Shown here piece after piece: positions 25,050 to 33,589 of a DNA stretch of 64,000 nucleotides (within the stretch, counting starts at the first letter, position 1; the number at the start of each line of letters is the position of its first letter). This stretch comes from Streptomyces goshikiensis (GTDB lineage Bacteria; Actinomycetota; Actinomycetes; Streptomycetales; Streptomycetaceae). The notes below the pieces were generated by a model. The model was not told where the DNA came from. It searched no databases and was given only the letters and a program-made list of their open reading frames with translations. The position numbers and the translations under genes are program-made. Location of the stretch: positions 434,001-498,000 of the forward strand of contig NZ_BMVE01000006.1 of assembly GCF_014650555.1 (NCBI RefSeq). Direction: 5' to 3'.

Positions 25050-25685
25050 CTACGGCAGGGGGAAGGCGATCTTCAGGGCGTACGCCGCCACCAGGCCGTA
25101 GCCGAGCCGGAAGGTCCACGCCCGGGCCGCAGGGGAGATCCGGCTGCCGGCGAGGGCACCGAGAACGACGAGGGCCTGCTGCCACAGGAGCGAGGCGAGC
25201 GCGACGCCGGTGACGAACGCCGCCCCCGCCGCCCCCGCCCGGAGGGCGGCGCCCTGGGCGGTGGTGAGCGCGGCGAAGTACAGCGCGGTGGTGGGATTCA
25301 CGGCGGTAAGCCCGACATACCGCACAAAAACCCGGCCAGCCCCCGCGCCCGCGCCTGCGTCCGGCCCCGCGTTCGCGGGTGTGGGCGGGGGCGCCGGGCG
25401 GGTGGGCAGGAGGCCTCGGGTCGCGATGGTCAGGAGGATCGCGGACGCGGCGAGGCGGATCCAGGCTTCCGCCGGGGTGACGTGCGCGGCGACCCAGGGG
25501 CCGAGTGCGGTGGCCAGGGCCGCGTAGCCGAGGTCGACGGCCGCGACCCCCGCGGCGGCCGCCACCGCCGCGCGGCGCTCCCGGATCGCCTCCTGGAGCA
25601 GCAGCACGCTCATCGCACCCATCGGCATCGCCACGCCCAGGCCCGCCGCCGCACCCGACAGGGCCGGCGCCAACAGTTCGCTCAT
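25050..25685 (-). CDS. LysE-family amino-acid exporter
   Basis: A 211-residue membrane protein with about six hydrophobic segments. It has the LysE/RhtB hallmark near the start (GVAMPMGAMSVLLLQEAIR) and VGLTAVNPTTALYF at mid-length. Family members export basic or neutral amino acids. ATG 25685 is divergent from an Lrp/AsnC regulator 70 bases away, the usual arrangement of a Lrp-type regulator controlling a LysE exporter in response to amino acids. Confidence 0.88.
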   Translation of the reverse strand: MSELLAPALSGAAAGLGVAMPMGAMSVLLLQEAIRERRAAVAAAAGVAAVDLGYAALATALGPWVAAHVTPAEAWIRLAASAILLTIATRGLLPTRPAPPPTPANAGPDAGAGAGAGRVFVRYVGLTAVNPTTALYFAALTTAQGAALRAGAAGAAFVTGVALASLLWQQALVVLGALAGSRISPAARAWTFRLGYGLVAAYALKIAFPLP

Positions 25686-25755
25686 GCCGGCGAGCCTGCG
25701 CGGTCCGCCCCGGAACGCGGCGGCGCATATCGGCTCCGGCTGCGAGAATCGCGGC

Positions 25756-26208
25756 ATGGACCGCCTCGACAGGGAAATCCTCGGCATCCTGCGGGAGGAT
25801 GCGCGGATCTCGTACCGCGATCTCGGCGTCCGCGTCGGCCTGAGCGCCAACGCGTCCGCCGACCGGGTCCGGCGGATGCGCCGGGACGGGGTGATCCGCG
25901 GGTTCACCGTCCTCGTGGACCCGGCGGCCGACACGCGCGGCGGGCTGGTGGTCTTCATTGACCTCACGCTGCGCCAGGACACCACCAACGAGGAGTTCGA
26001 GCGGCGGGTCGCCCACCTGCCCGGGATCACCGAGGTCGTGCACGTCACGGGGGAGTACGACTACCTCGTACGGGCCCGGGCCGCCGACCCGGCCGCCCTC
26101 GACGCGCTGCTGCGTCGGCTCAAGCGGGAGGCCGGAGTGGCCCAGTCCAGCACCCGCATCGCCCTGCGGGCCGCCACCCGGCCCGGGTCCGGGTCCGTAC
26201 GGCCGTAG
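25756..26208 (+). CDS. Lrp/AsnC-family transcriptional regulator
   Basis: A 150-residue regulator. The N-terminal helix-turn-helix is LDREILGILREDARISYRDLG, followed by a RAM/AsnC ligand-binding domain with GEYDYLVRARAAD. It probably controls the divergent LysE gene and itself by sensing an amino acid. ATG 25756 comes shortly after a TGCGAGAAT element and lacks a ribosome site. The longer frame back to 25684 overlaps the LysE start and is not preferred. Confidence 0.9.
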   Translation: MDRLDREILGILREDARISYRDLGVRVGLSANASADRVRRMRRDGVIRGFTVLVDPAADTRGGLVVFIDLTLRQDTTNEEFERRVAHLPGITEVVHVTGEYDYLVRARAADPAALDALLRRLKREAGVAQSSTRIALRAATRPGSGSVRP

Positions 26209-26237
26209 CGGCCCGGAGGGGCCTGAGGCGGCCGGTC

Positions 26238-27800
26238 CTACAGCGGTGACTCCCACGTCACCGTCGTGCCCCGGGTGCCCGATTCCGCGCGGCCGTCGTC
26301 GGAGACCGTCAGACGGGCCCGGGCCGGGTTCGCGTCGACCCCGACCTCGATCGAGGTGACGCCGCTGCGCCGGTGGGCCGCCGCCAGCGCACCGCGCAGC
26401 GCCGCCAGCAGGTCGGCCGCGACCGGCTCCGGGAGCAGCGCGTCCACGGCCCCCGTGAAGTGCACCGACGGCTGGAAGCCCAGCAGCACCGCCGCGCCGC
26501 CCGTTTCGCGCAGGACCCGGCCGCGGAAGGTCGTCGGGGCGTCCGTCGGGGGCTGCTGGAGGGCGAAGATGGCGGTGCGGACCTCCTGGATCGTGGAGTC
26601 CAGCTCGTCCACCGCGCGGCCGAGTTCGTCCTCGACCGTGTCCCGGACGGGCGCGTTCGAGGAGCGGCGCCGGGTGCTCTCCAGCATCATCTCCGTCGCG
26701 AACAGCCGCTGGACCACCAGGTCGTGCAGGTCCCGCGCGATCCGGTCGCGGTCCTCGTACACCGCGAGCTGTTCCCGGTCGTGCTGGGCGTCCGCCAGGA
26801 CGAGGGCCAGCGCGGCCTGCGAGGCGAACTGGGAGGCGAGCAGCCGGTCCACCGCGTCGTACGGGGGCCCGCCCCGGTGGCGCGGCAGGGCGAGGGTGCC
26901 GATCAGCTGGCCGCCGCTCTGGAGCGGCAGCATCATGCTCGGGCCGAAACGTTCCCGCACGTGGGTCGTCATCCGGGGGTCCGTCGCCGAGTCCTCGATG
27001 AAGACGGGCTCGCCGCCGAGCAGCTGCTCCAGGACCGCCGAACCCGGGGCGATGGAGGTGCCGACCAGGTCCCCGGGGTCCCCCTGGGCGGAGGCGGCCA
27101 CGATCTCCATGCCGCCCTCGGGGGTCGGCTGGAGGACCACCCCGGCCGCCGCGTCCGCCAGCAGCCGGGCCCGTTCGGCCACGCACCTCAGGGCGTCCGC
27201 CGCGGGGCGCCCGGCCAGCAGGGCGGTGGTCACGGCGGCGGCGCCCTCGATCCAGCGCTCCCGGCGGCGCGCGGTCTCGTACAGCCGGGCGTTGCCGATC
27301 GCTATGCCCGCCTGCGAGGCGAGGACCCGCAGCAGCGCGAGGTCCTCCTCCGTGAAGCCGTCGCCGCCGCGCTTCTCGGTCAGGTAGAGGTTCCCGAACA
27401 CCTCGGTGTGCACCCGGATGGGGACGCCGAGGAAGCTGCGCATCCGAGGGTGGCCGGGCGGGAAGCCCTCGAAGCGCGGGTCCGCCGTCAGGTCGTCCAG
27501 CAGCAGCGGGCGGCCGTCGGAGACGAGCGCGCCGAGCACGCCGGTGTGTCCGTCGGGCGGCCAGGGGATCGCGGCCCGCTCCTCCTCGGTGAACCCGGTG
27601 GTGATGAGCGCGGTCAGCCGGACGCGCTCGGGGTCGATGACCCCGAGCGCGCCGTAGCGGGCCTCGCAGAGCTCGGCCGCCGAATCCACGATGTGCTGGA
27701 GGGTGGTGTTCAGCTCCAGCTCGGAGCCGACGCTGAGGACGGCCTCCAGCAGGTAGGGGAGGGTGGACGGCCGGTCGGGCTCCGGATCGGCGAGCGTCAT
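26238..27800 (-). CDS. Two-GAF sensor histidine kinase (DevS/DosS-like) with a degenerate ATPase end
   Basis: A 520-residue cytoplasmic sensor. GAF 1 covers about residues 25-175, GAF 2 about 195-335 and the HisKA_3 dimerisation box has His359 in RIARDLHDLVVQRLFA. The C-terminal HATPase looks broken. The N-box region (about 465-478) has no asparagine (ALRGALAAAHRR). After DDGR (501-504) the chain reaches the final strand within ten residues, so the usual glycine-rich lid segment is missing. ATG 27800 overlaps the TGA of the mbl gene (ATGA), so the two are translationally coupled. ATP binding is doubtful; it may be a pseudokinase or a heterodimer partner. Confidence 0.85.
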   Translation of the reverse strand: MTLADPEPDRPSTLPYLLEAVLSVGSELELNTTLQHIVDSAAELCEARYGALGVIDPERVRLTALITTGFTEEERAAIPWPPDGHTGVLGALVSDGRPLLLDDLTADPRFEGFPPGHPRMRSFLGVPIRVHTEVFGNLYLTEKRGGDGFTEEDLALLRVLASQAGIAIGNARLYETARRRERWIEGAAAVTTALLAGRPAADALRCVAERARLLADAAAGVVLQPTPEGGMEIVAASAQGDPGDLVGTSIAPGSAVLEQLLGGEPVFIEDSATDPRMTTHVRERFGPSMMLPLQSGGQLIGTLALPRHRGGPPYDAVDRLLASQFASQAALALVLADAQHDREQLAVYEDRDRIARDLHDLVVQRLFATEMMLESTRRRSSNAPVRDTVEDELGRAVDELDSTIQEVRTAIFALQQPPTDAPTTFRGRVLRETGGAAVLLGFQPSVHFTGAVDALLPEPVAADLLAALRGALAAAHRRSGVTSIEVGVDANPARARLTVSDDGRAESGTRGTTVTWESPL

Positions 27801-28834
27801 TCGGCCAGCGGGTTGAGGACCATGGGGGAGATCTTCCCTTCGAGCATCGCGCCGAGCCCGAGGACGGCGCACACGTCGGGGCGTTCCGCGATGGCGACGG
27901 GCATTCCGGTGGCGTCCCGCAGCATCTGGTCGAGCCCCGGCAGCAGGGCGCTGCCTCCCACCATCATGATCCCCCGGTCCGTCAGGTCGGCGACCAGGTC
28001 GGGCGGGCAGTCGCGCAGCACCTTGCCGATGCCGTCGAGGACGGCCGTCAGCGGGGTGTGGATGGCGTCCCGTACGGCTGCGGTGTCCACGTGGACGGAG
28101 CGCGCCAGTCCGGTGGCCACGTCGCGGCCGTGGATCAGGGTGGAGGCCGGGCCCTCGGCGGTGAGGCCGTTGCCGTGCAGGGCCAGCTGGAGCGGCCGGA
28201 CGGCCTGGCTGGGCAGCATCAGCTCGTGCGCGTGGCGCAGGTGCTGGACGACGGCGTGGTCGATGGCCTCGCCGCCGACCGGGATCCGTTCGGCCGTGAC
28301 GATCGAGCCGAGCGAGAGCACCGCCACCTGGGTGGCCGCCGCCCCGCACACCATGATCATCGTCGCGGTCGGCTGCTCCACGGGCAGGCCGCAGCCGACG
28401 GCCGCCGCGATCAGGGTGTCGACCAGTTCGACGCGCCGGGCGCCGAGCCCGACCATCGTCTCCACGGTCGCGCGCTGCGCGAGCGGGTCGGCGTCGTGCG
28501 GGGTGCAGGCGGCGGCCCGCAGCCGGGGCTTGCGGCGCAGGGCGCGCCGCAGCTTCTCGCCGAGGAGGTGACGCAGCATCCGCTGGGCCATCTCGATGTC
28601 GACGACGGTGCCGCCGGAGACGGGGCGTACGACCCGGATGTAGTCGGGCGTGCGGCCGGTCATCCGCTCGGCGAAGCTCCCGACGGCGATGAGTGCGCCG
28701 GTGCGGGTGTTCACCGCGGCGACGCTGGGTTCGTCGACGACGAGGCCGGCGCCCTTGACGTACACGCGGGTCCTGGCCGCGCCCAGGTCGACGGCGACGT
28801 GGCAGCGACGCAACTGCTCAAGACTGACGGTCAC
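27797..28834 (-). CDS. mbl: MreB-like actin homologue, Mbl type
   Basis: A 345-residue actin-fold protein with the phosphate-1 loop VAVDLGAARTRVYVKG, an adenosine segment MMVGGSALLPGL and an overall MreB layout. It is divergent from true MreB in several motifs, for example MVCGAAATQVAVLSLG at the phosphate-2 position. S. coelicolor has an Mbl that depends on MreB and contributes to spore wall synthesis, and this gene is in a matching position as I recall. GTG 28834 follows GGGAGG. It is the first gene of a two-gene operon with the GAF sensor. Confidence 0.85.
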   Translation of the reverse strand: MTVSLEQLRRCHVAVDLGAARTRVYVKGAGLVVDEPSVAAVNTRTGALIAVGSFAERMTGRTPDYIRVVRPVSGGTVVDIEMAQRMLRHLLGEKLRRALRRKPRLRAAACTPHDADPLAQRATVETMVGLGARRVELVDTLIAAAVGCGLPVEQPTATMIMVCGAAATQVAVLSLGSIVTAERIPVGGEAIDHAVVQHLRHAHELMLPSQAVRPLQLALHGNGLTAEGPASTLIHGRDVATGLARSVHVDTAAVRDAIHTPLTAVLDGIGKVLRDCPPDLVADLTDRGIMMVGGSALLPGLDQMLRDATGMPVAIAERPDVCAVLGLGAMLEGKISPMVLNPLAE

Positions 28835-29055
28835 GGCAGATCCTCCCGAGAGCGCTGGCGCAAGAAGACCGGTGAATGCCGGTCGCAATTCATATCTTCT
28901 CGGGTTATTCGGTCATCTCGCCCGTTGTGGTGCTCCGGTCGGGTGCGCCGAGGGGGTGGCTCCGGTGCTGCACGGGGGTGGATTTCTGTACCGACAGGCA
29001 GCAGCATGCGCACACCGCCCGCGCTACCCGTGCGTAACAAGGTAAAGGGGACCCG

Positions 29056-29778
29056 ATGCTGACGCCCCGCCAGCCAGTCCTGGCGCTCCTGACGCTCTGC
29101 CTGGCCCTGCTCGCGCCCTTCCCGGCCCAGGCGGCGGACCGCACCCTGCACTGGTCCGCCGCCCAAGCCCCGGGGCCGGCCGCGCCGCGCGTTCCGGTCG
29201 TCCTTGTGCACGGCTACAACGCCGACCCGGGTGTCTGGGGCGCCCTGCGCGAGGACCTGAAGGCCGCGGGGTACGCCGACTCGGAGCTCTTCTCATGGGG
29301 TTACGACACCCACCGGTCCGTCAACGAGGTGCTCGCCGGGCAGCTCGGCGCGTACGCCGAGCAGGTCCGCCGCCAGACCGGCGCCGCCCGGGTCGACATC
29401 GTGGCGCACTCGTTCGGCTCCCTCGTCGCCCGCTGGTACGTCTCCTTCGGCGGCGGCGCGGCGACCGTGAACCACCTGGTCTCCCTGGCCGGACCCAACC
29501 ACGGCACCTCCACCGCCTGGGCGTGCGCCCTGTGGGACCAGGCGTGCCGGGACATGACCCCCGGTTCGTACGTGGTGAAGAGCCTGGCGGGCGGGGACGA
29601 GACCCCGGGCGCGGTCAAGTACGCGACCTTCTGGTCGAACTGCGACGAGGTCATCAACCCGGACGCCAGCGTCCCCCTCGCCGGAGCCGTCAACACGCCG
29701 GTCGGCTGCCTGAAGCACAACGACCTGCTCGGCGACGACGCCACCTCGGCCGGCGTCCGCGCCTTCCTCGCCTCCTAG
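29056..29778 (+). CDS. Secreted triacylglycerol lipase/esterase (alpha/beta hydrolase)
   Basis: A 240-residue secreted hydrolase. It has a signal peptide with cleavage probably after AQA near residue 26, the oxyanion motif VVLVHGYNAD and the nucleophile elbow AHSFGS, with a distal NTPVGCLKHNDLL likely carrying the catalytic His. It resembles bacterial EstA/LipA class 2 lipases. Three or four cysteines suggest disulfides. GGGGACCCG precedes ATG 29056. Its TAG shares the palindrome CTAG with the stop of the convergent downstream gene. Confidence 0.88.
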   Translation: MLTPRQPVLALLTLCLALLAPFPAQAADRTLHWSAAQAPGPAAPRVPVVLVHGYNADPGVWGALREDLKAAGYADSELFSWGYDTHRSVNEVLAGQLGAYAEQVRRQTGAARVDIVAHSFGSLVARWYVSFGGGAATVNHLVSLAGPNHGTSTAWACALWDQACRDMTPGSYVVKSLAGGDETPGAVKYATFWSNCDEVINPDASVPLAGAVNTPVGCLKHNDLLGDDATSAGVRAFLAS

Positions 29779-30380
29779 TGCTGTGGCGGTCCCGGCGGGT
29801 CCGCCTCCACCCCGTCGACGAGGACCCGCTGGAGCAGGCCGTACGTGAACTCCGCCACGCACGGCCGCCCCCGCGCGGCGAACGCCAGCCGCCACCGGGT
29901 CGGCGCGGTGCCCTCCATGGGGCGTACGGGAGCGAAGGCGCGGGCCACCTCGTCCACCGTGGCCGACCAGGGCCGCAGGTCCTGCGGCCCCTCCAGTACG
30001 GGTCCCGGCGCGCCCGGGGCCCGCACCAGCCACTCGTTCCAGACGGCGCCGTCCGGCCCGGCCAGCACCTCGAAGCGCAGGTCCGGCCAGAGCGGCACCG
30101 GCCACAGCAGGGCCTCGCACTCCAGGTCCCCGATGGTGCGGGCGAACACCGACTCCGGCGGGCCGAGCACCGAGCGGTAGCGGGCCAGCGCCCCGCGCGA
30201 GCGCGGTGAGCGGACCATCGTCTGCCAGCGCTTGTTGGCCTCCCGCTGCTCGGCGAGGGAGGCGCCCAGCCGCAGCCGGGCCGCCTCCGCGAGTTCGGGC
30301 CGGAAGTCGGCCATCCGGCGCAGCAGAACCAGCTGGAAGGAGCCCGGCCCGAAGCGGCCCGGGGGAGGTGACGCTGTCAT
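29775..30380 (-). CDS. Hypothetical protein
   Basis: A 201-residue protein I do not recognise. It has a basic helical first half with RMADFRPELAEAARLRLGAS and AEQREANKRWQTM, then a beta-rich second half containing WPDLRFEVLAGPDG and WNEWLVRAPG. There is no signal or membrane segment. ATG 30380 comes after a short leader divergent from the zinc-ribbon gene. The frame continues open to 31268 but only as antisense to that gene. Confidence 0.7.
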   Translation of the reverse strand: MTASPPPGRFGPGSFQLVLLRRMADFRPELAEAARLRLGASLAEQREANKRWQTMVRSPRSRGALARYRSVLGPPESVFARTIGDLECEALLWPVPLWPDLRFEVLAGPDGAVWNEWLVRAPGAPGPVLEGPQDLRPWSATVDEVARAFAPVRPMEGTAPTRWRLAFAARGRPCVAEFTYGLLQRVLVDGVEADPPGPPQH

Positions 30381-30458
30381 GGAGGCCACGATTCCACACA
30401 GGATCCTTACGTTCCCGCGACATGGATGTTGTGCGGGACCACGTAGCCTGCGGGCGCC

Positions 30459-31370
30459 ATGAACTACTGCCACGCCTGCCGGAGGCACCTCAACGGCGCA
30501 CTGGCGTGCGCCGGGTGCGGAACCCCGGCCGAGTACCTGTCGCCCGCCGCCCCGGGCGCCCCCGCCACGCCCGGGGTTCCGCCGGGGTACGCCGCCCCGA
30601 CGGGGTACGAGGCCGCTCCCGCCGGGTACGCCGCCCCGAACGGGTACGCCGCCCCGACGGGGTACGAGGCCGCACCGAACGCGTACGAGGCCGCGCCCGC
30701 CGGGTATGACGCCCGGACCGGGTACGAGGCCGCGCCCGCCGGGGCCGCCGGGCCGGTGCCGCCCGGGGGCGAGCCCGAGGGGGACTGGGTCGTCACGCTG
30801 TCGGCGGCGGACGAGCGCCGCCCGGGGGCCCGCCGCCGGAGCGTGAACCGCCGGCGCGGCCGGACCGGGATGACCATCGGCCTCGGCCTGGTGCTGGCCG
30901 TCGGGGGCTCGGTGGCGGTGGCCCGGATGGCGACCGACGCGGAGGGGTCCGACCGGGCCTCCAAGGTGATGCTGACCGACGACACCGGGCCGGACCAGCC
31001 GGCTCCGCTGCCGAGCCGGGCGCCCGCCGCGCCCTCGGTGCTGCCGTCGGCGAAGGGCCACGCGGCCTCGAAGGCCGCCGCCGGGGCTTCGAAGCAGGCC
31101 TCCCCGGGGCAGTCCCCGGACGGCGGCGCACAGCCCGGGCCGGGTGGAAGCGCCTCCGCCTCCGGGCAGGCGGGGCCGTCGCAGGGCGCTGCCGGGGGCG
31201 GGTCGAGCGCAAAGCCGTCGAGGGCCGGACGGCCGTCGCCGAGCGGTTCCGCGGGCACCGGTACGCAAACGAGCGCGAGCGCGACCGCACCCACCCCGGG
31301 GCCCGCCACGCCCTCCCCGCAGCCGAGCCCGACCAAGACCAAGGGCTGCGTGTTCTGGATCTTCTGCTGA
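30459..31370 (+). CDS. Zinc-ribbon membrane protein with GYxAP repeats and a CVFWIFC tail
   Basis: A 303-residue protein of unknown function. An N-terminal zinc ribbon (CHAC at 4-7 and CAGC at 17-20) precedes about eight imperfect GYxAAP-type repeats (residues 45-93). A basic stretch with RRRSVNRRRGR and one membrane segment (about 137-157) follow. Beyond it is a long Ser/Pro/Ala/Gly-rich region, probably outside the cell, ending abruptly in TKTKGCVFWIFC with two cysteines five residues apart. ATG 30459 follows TAGCCT by about ten bases, so it may be leaderless. Confidence 0.75.
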   Translation: MNYCHACRRHLNGALACAGCGTPAEYLSPAAPGAPATPGVPPGYAAPTGYEAAPAGYAAPNGYAAPTGYEAAPNAYEAAPAGYDARTGYEAAPAGAAGPVPPGGEPEGDWVVTLSAADERRPGARRRSVNRRRGRTGMTIGLGLVLAVGGSVAVARMATDAEGSDRASKVMLTDDTGPDQPAPLPSRAPAAPSVLPSAKGHAASKAAAGASKQASPGQSPDGGAQPGPGGSASASGQAGPSQGAAGGGSSAKPSRAGRPSPSGSAGTGTQTSASATAPTPGPATPSPQPSPTKTKGCVFWIFC

Positions 31371-31454
31371 GGCCCGGCGCGTCCGCCCGGTCCGGCGCGT
31401 CCGCCCTGCCCTGGCAGTCCGCCCGGTCCGCCCGGTCCGCCCGGGCCCGCCGGA

Positions 31455-31883
31455 TCAGCCCAGCATCCGCCTGAGCAGGTCCCGCAGCGCCGTCCGCTCG
31501 GCCGTCGACAGCCCGCCCAGCGGCTCCCGCGCGAAGTCCAGCGACTCGCGCAGCCGGTCCGCCGTCTGCAGGCCCTCCTCCGTCGGCGCGGCCAGCTTCA
31601 CCCTGCGGTCGGCCGGGTCCGGCAGCCGCTCCACCAGCCCGCGGGTCTCCAGCCGGTCCACGATGCCGGTGATGTTCGAGGGCTCGCACCGCAGCTTCTG
31701 CGCGATCTTGCGCATCGGCATGGGCGTGGGCTCCAGCGACAGCATGGTCAGCACCTTGGCCTGGGCTCCGGTGAGCTGGTGCCGGCCGGCCGCCTGCTCG
31801 TACTCCACGTGGTAGCGGGCCACGACATCGCCGATGAGTTCGACGACCTCAAGGGTCAGGGGGTCTGCGCGACGACTGGGCAT
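31455..31883 (-). CDS. MarR-family transcriptional regulator
   Basis: A 142-residue winged-helix regulator. The DNA-recognition helix lies in MRKIAQKLRCEPSNITGIVDRLE and the wing in DPADRRVKLAAPTEEG. One cysteine (in KLRCEP) sits in the recognition region, unlike OhrR, whose sensing Cys is N-terminal. It is divergent from an MDR-family reductase and upstream of an Ohr gene. Two inverted-repeat sites in the shared promoter region suggest it controls both directions. Confidence 0.88.
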   Translation of the reverse strand: MPSRRADPLTLEVVELIGDVVARYHVEYEQAAGRHQLTGAQAKVLTMLSLEPTPMPMRKIAQKLRCEPSNITGIVDRLETRGLVERLPDPADRRVKLAAPTEEGLQTADRLRESLDFAREPLGGLSTAERTALRDLLRRMLG

Positions 31884-31902
31884 GGATCCAGCGTACCCAT
31901 TT

Positions 31903-31952
31903 ACTTGACAACATGAAATATCCAGGCGCATGGTTGTTTCATCTAGTGAAGT
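31903..31952. promoter_or_regulatory. Paired MarR-type operator sites in the divergent promoter
   Basis: The segment ACTTGACAACATGAAATA (31903-31920) and the opposite-orientation segment 31934-31952 match at about 14 of 18 positions as inverted copies; the second contains the near-palindrome TTCATCTAGTGAA. They lie between the MarR start (31883) and the reductase start (32000), in a locally AT-rich patch. TTGACA at 31905-31910 could be a -35 element. Confidence 0.5.
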
Positions 31953-31999
31953 ATTTCTTCGCCGGACCGCCTTACTCCCTCAGTCCTCAGGAGCTCCGC

Positions 32000-33025
32000 A
32001 TGTCTTCCGAGATCCCCGCCGTCAGCCGTGAGTGGCACCTCGTCCGTCGCCCGCAGGGCTGGCCCGTCGCCGAGGACTTCGCCCTGCGCGAGGCCCCGGT
32101 GAACGCCGAGCCCGCCGCCGGCCGGATCCTCGTGCGCAACCTCCACATGTCCGTGGACCCGTACATGCGCGGCCGGATGAACGACACGAAGTCCTACATC
32201 CCGCCGTTCCAGCTGGACGAGCCCATGCAGGGCGGCGCGGTCGGCGAGGTCGTCGCCTCCGCCGACGAGCGCTTCGCGGTCGGCGACCACGTGCTGCACC
32301 ACCTCGGCTGGCGCGAGTACGCGGAGCTCGACGCCGCGCAGGCCACCAAGGTCGACGCCGCCCTCGCCCCGCTCTCCGCCTACCTCGGCGTCCTCGGCAT
32401 GCCGGGCCTGACCGCCTACGCCGGCCTCTTCGAGGTCGCCTCCTTCAAGGAGGGCGACTCCGTCTTCGTCTCCGGCGCCGCCGGTGCCGTCGGCAGCCTC
32501 GTCGGCCAGTTCGCCAGGATCAAGGGCGCCTCCCGCGTGATCGGCTCCGCCGGCTCGGACGAGAAGGTGAAGCTCCTCACGGAGAAGTACGGCTTCGACG
32601 CCGCCTTCAACTACAAGAACGGCCCCGTCGCGCAGCAGCTGCCCGAGGCCGCCCCCGAGGGCATCGACGTCTACTTCGACAACGTCGGCGGTGACCACCT
32701 GGAGGCCGCCATCTCCTCGATGAAGGTGCACGGCCGCGCCACCCTGTGCGGGGCCATCGCCCACTACAACGACACCGAGGCCGCCCCCGGCCCGCGCAAC
32801 CTGATACAGATCATCGGCAAGCGGCTGCGCCTCCAGGGTGTGCTGGTCGGCGACCACGCCGGCATCCAGGAGCAGTTCGTCCAGGACGTGGCCGGCTGGC
32901 TGCGCTCGGGCGAGCTCGTGGCCGACGAGACCGTCGTCGAGGGCGTGGAGAACGCGACCGACGCCTTCCTCGGAATGCTGCGCGGGGACAACACCGGAAA
33001 GATGATCGTTTCTTTCACCGGCTAG
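32000..33025 (+). CDS. NADP-dependent MDR oxidoreductase (enone/alkenal reductase type)
   Basis: A 341-residue medium-chain reductase of the leukotriene B4 12-hydroxydehydrogenase/curcumin reductase group. The N-terminal part has NLHMSVDPYMRGRM and the NADP loop is VSGAAGAVGSLVGQ, with YFDNVGGDHLEAA further on. There is no zinc-binding signature. It reduces activated double bonds, which would detoxify lipid-peroxidation enals; the downstream Ohr gene fits this. ATG 32000 follows CAGGAG. Confidence 0.9.
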   Translation: MSSEIPAVSREWHLVRRPQGWPVAEDFALREAPVNAEPAAGRILVRNLHMSVDPYMRGRMNDTKSYIPPFQLDEPMQGGAVGEVVASADERFAVGDHVLHHLGWREYAELDAAQATKVDAALAPLSAYLGVLGMPGLTAYAGLFEVASFKEGDSVFVSGAAGAVGSLVGQFARIKGASRVIGSAGSDEKVKLLTEKYGFDAAFNYKNGPVAQQLPEAAPEGIDVYFDNVGGDHLEAAISSMKVHGRATLCGAIAHYNDTEAAPGPRNLIQIIGKRLRLQGVLVGDHAGIQEQFVQDVAGWLRSGELVADETVVEGVENATDAFLGMLRGDNTGKMIVSFTG

Positions 33026-33089
33026 GCTCACTCCACACCGTCGCGATCGTGGGCGCGAGTCGCGGCGAACACCAGGAGGATCCTCTTAC

Positions 33090-33512
33090 ATGTCCATCCA
33101 GCAGTCCGACGTTCTGTACACCGCCGTCGCCATCGCCGAGAACGGCCGTGACGGTCGCGTCGCGACCAACGACGGCCAGCTCGACGTCGTGGTGAACCCG
33201 CCCAAGGAGATGGGTGGCAGCGGCGCCGGCACCAACCCGGAGCAGCTGTTCGCCGCCGGCTACAGCGCCTGCTTCCAGGGCGCGCTCGGCGTCGTCGCGC
33301 GCAACGAGAACGCGGACGTCTCCGGTTCCACCGTCACCGCCGAGGTCGGCATCGGCAAGAACGACGACGGCTTCGGCCTGATCGTCAAGATCACGGCCTC
33401 GATCCCGAACGTGGACGCCGCCACCGCCAAGGACCTCATCGAGAAGGCCCACCAGGTCTGCCCGTACTCCAAGGCGACCCGTGGCAACATCACCGTCGAG
33501 CTCGCCGTCTGA
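33090..33512 (+). CDS. ohr: Organic hydroperoxide resistance protein (Ohr/OsmC family)
   Basis: A 140-residue thiol peroxidase that reduces organic and fatty-acid hydroperoxides. It has the two reactive cysteines, Cys61 in YSACFQGAL and Cys124 in HQVCPYSKATRGN, and is full length for the family. It has GGAGGATCC upstream and lies 64 bases after the MDR reductase on the same strand, with a strong terminator behind it. It is likely under the divergent MarR regulator. Confidence 0.95.
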   Translation: MSIQQSDVLYTAVAIAENGRDGRVATNDGQLDVVVNPPKEMGGSGAGTNPEQLFAAGYSACFQGALGVVARNENADVSGSTVTAEVGIGKNDDGFGLIVKITASIPNVDAATAKDLIEKAHQVCPYSKATRGNITVELAV

Positions 33513-33530
33513 TCCGGCACCTCGCCCGCC

Positions 33531-33563
33531 GGAGGCCGCACCCCGCACCGGGGTGCGGCCTCC
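33531..33563 (+). terminator. Terminator hairpin after ohr
   Basis: A perfect 14-bp stem: GGAGGCCGCACCCC (33531-33544) with its complement at 33550-33563 and a 5-base loop. Confidence 0.8.
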
Positions 33564-33589
33564 GCCGTACGCGGTCTTAAGCTGGACCC

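Noticed and set aside
29030..29048. GTAACAAGGTA similar to the 3' end of 16S rRNA
   Set aside because: Only about 11 bases match and no surrounding rRNA sequence is present; it lies in the lipase leader and is most likely coincidence.
30590..30735. Short repeats resembling a CRISPR array
   Set aside because: They are in-frame codons for GYxAAP protein repeats, without constant-length spacers or cas genes.
31384..31450. CCGCCCGGT tandem repeats after the zinc-ribbon gene
   Set aside because: An imperfect GC-rich simple repeat between convergent genes with no hairpin or coding signal strong enough to assign a role.
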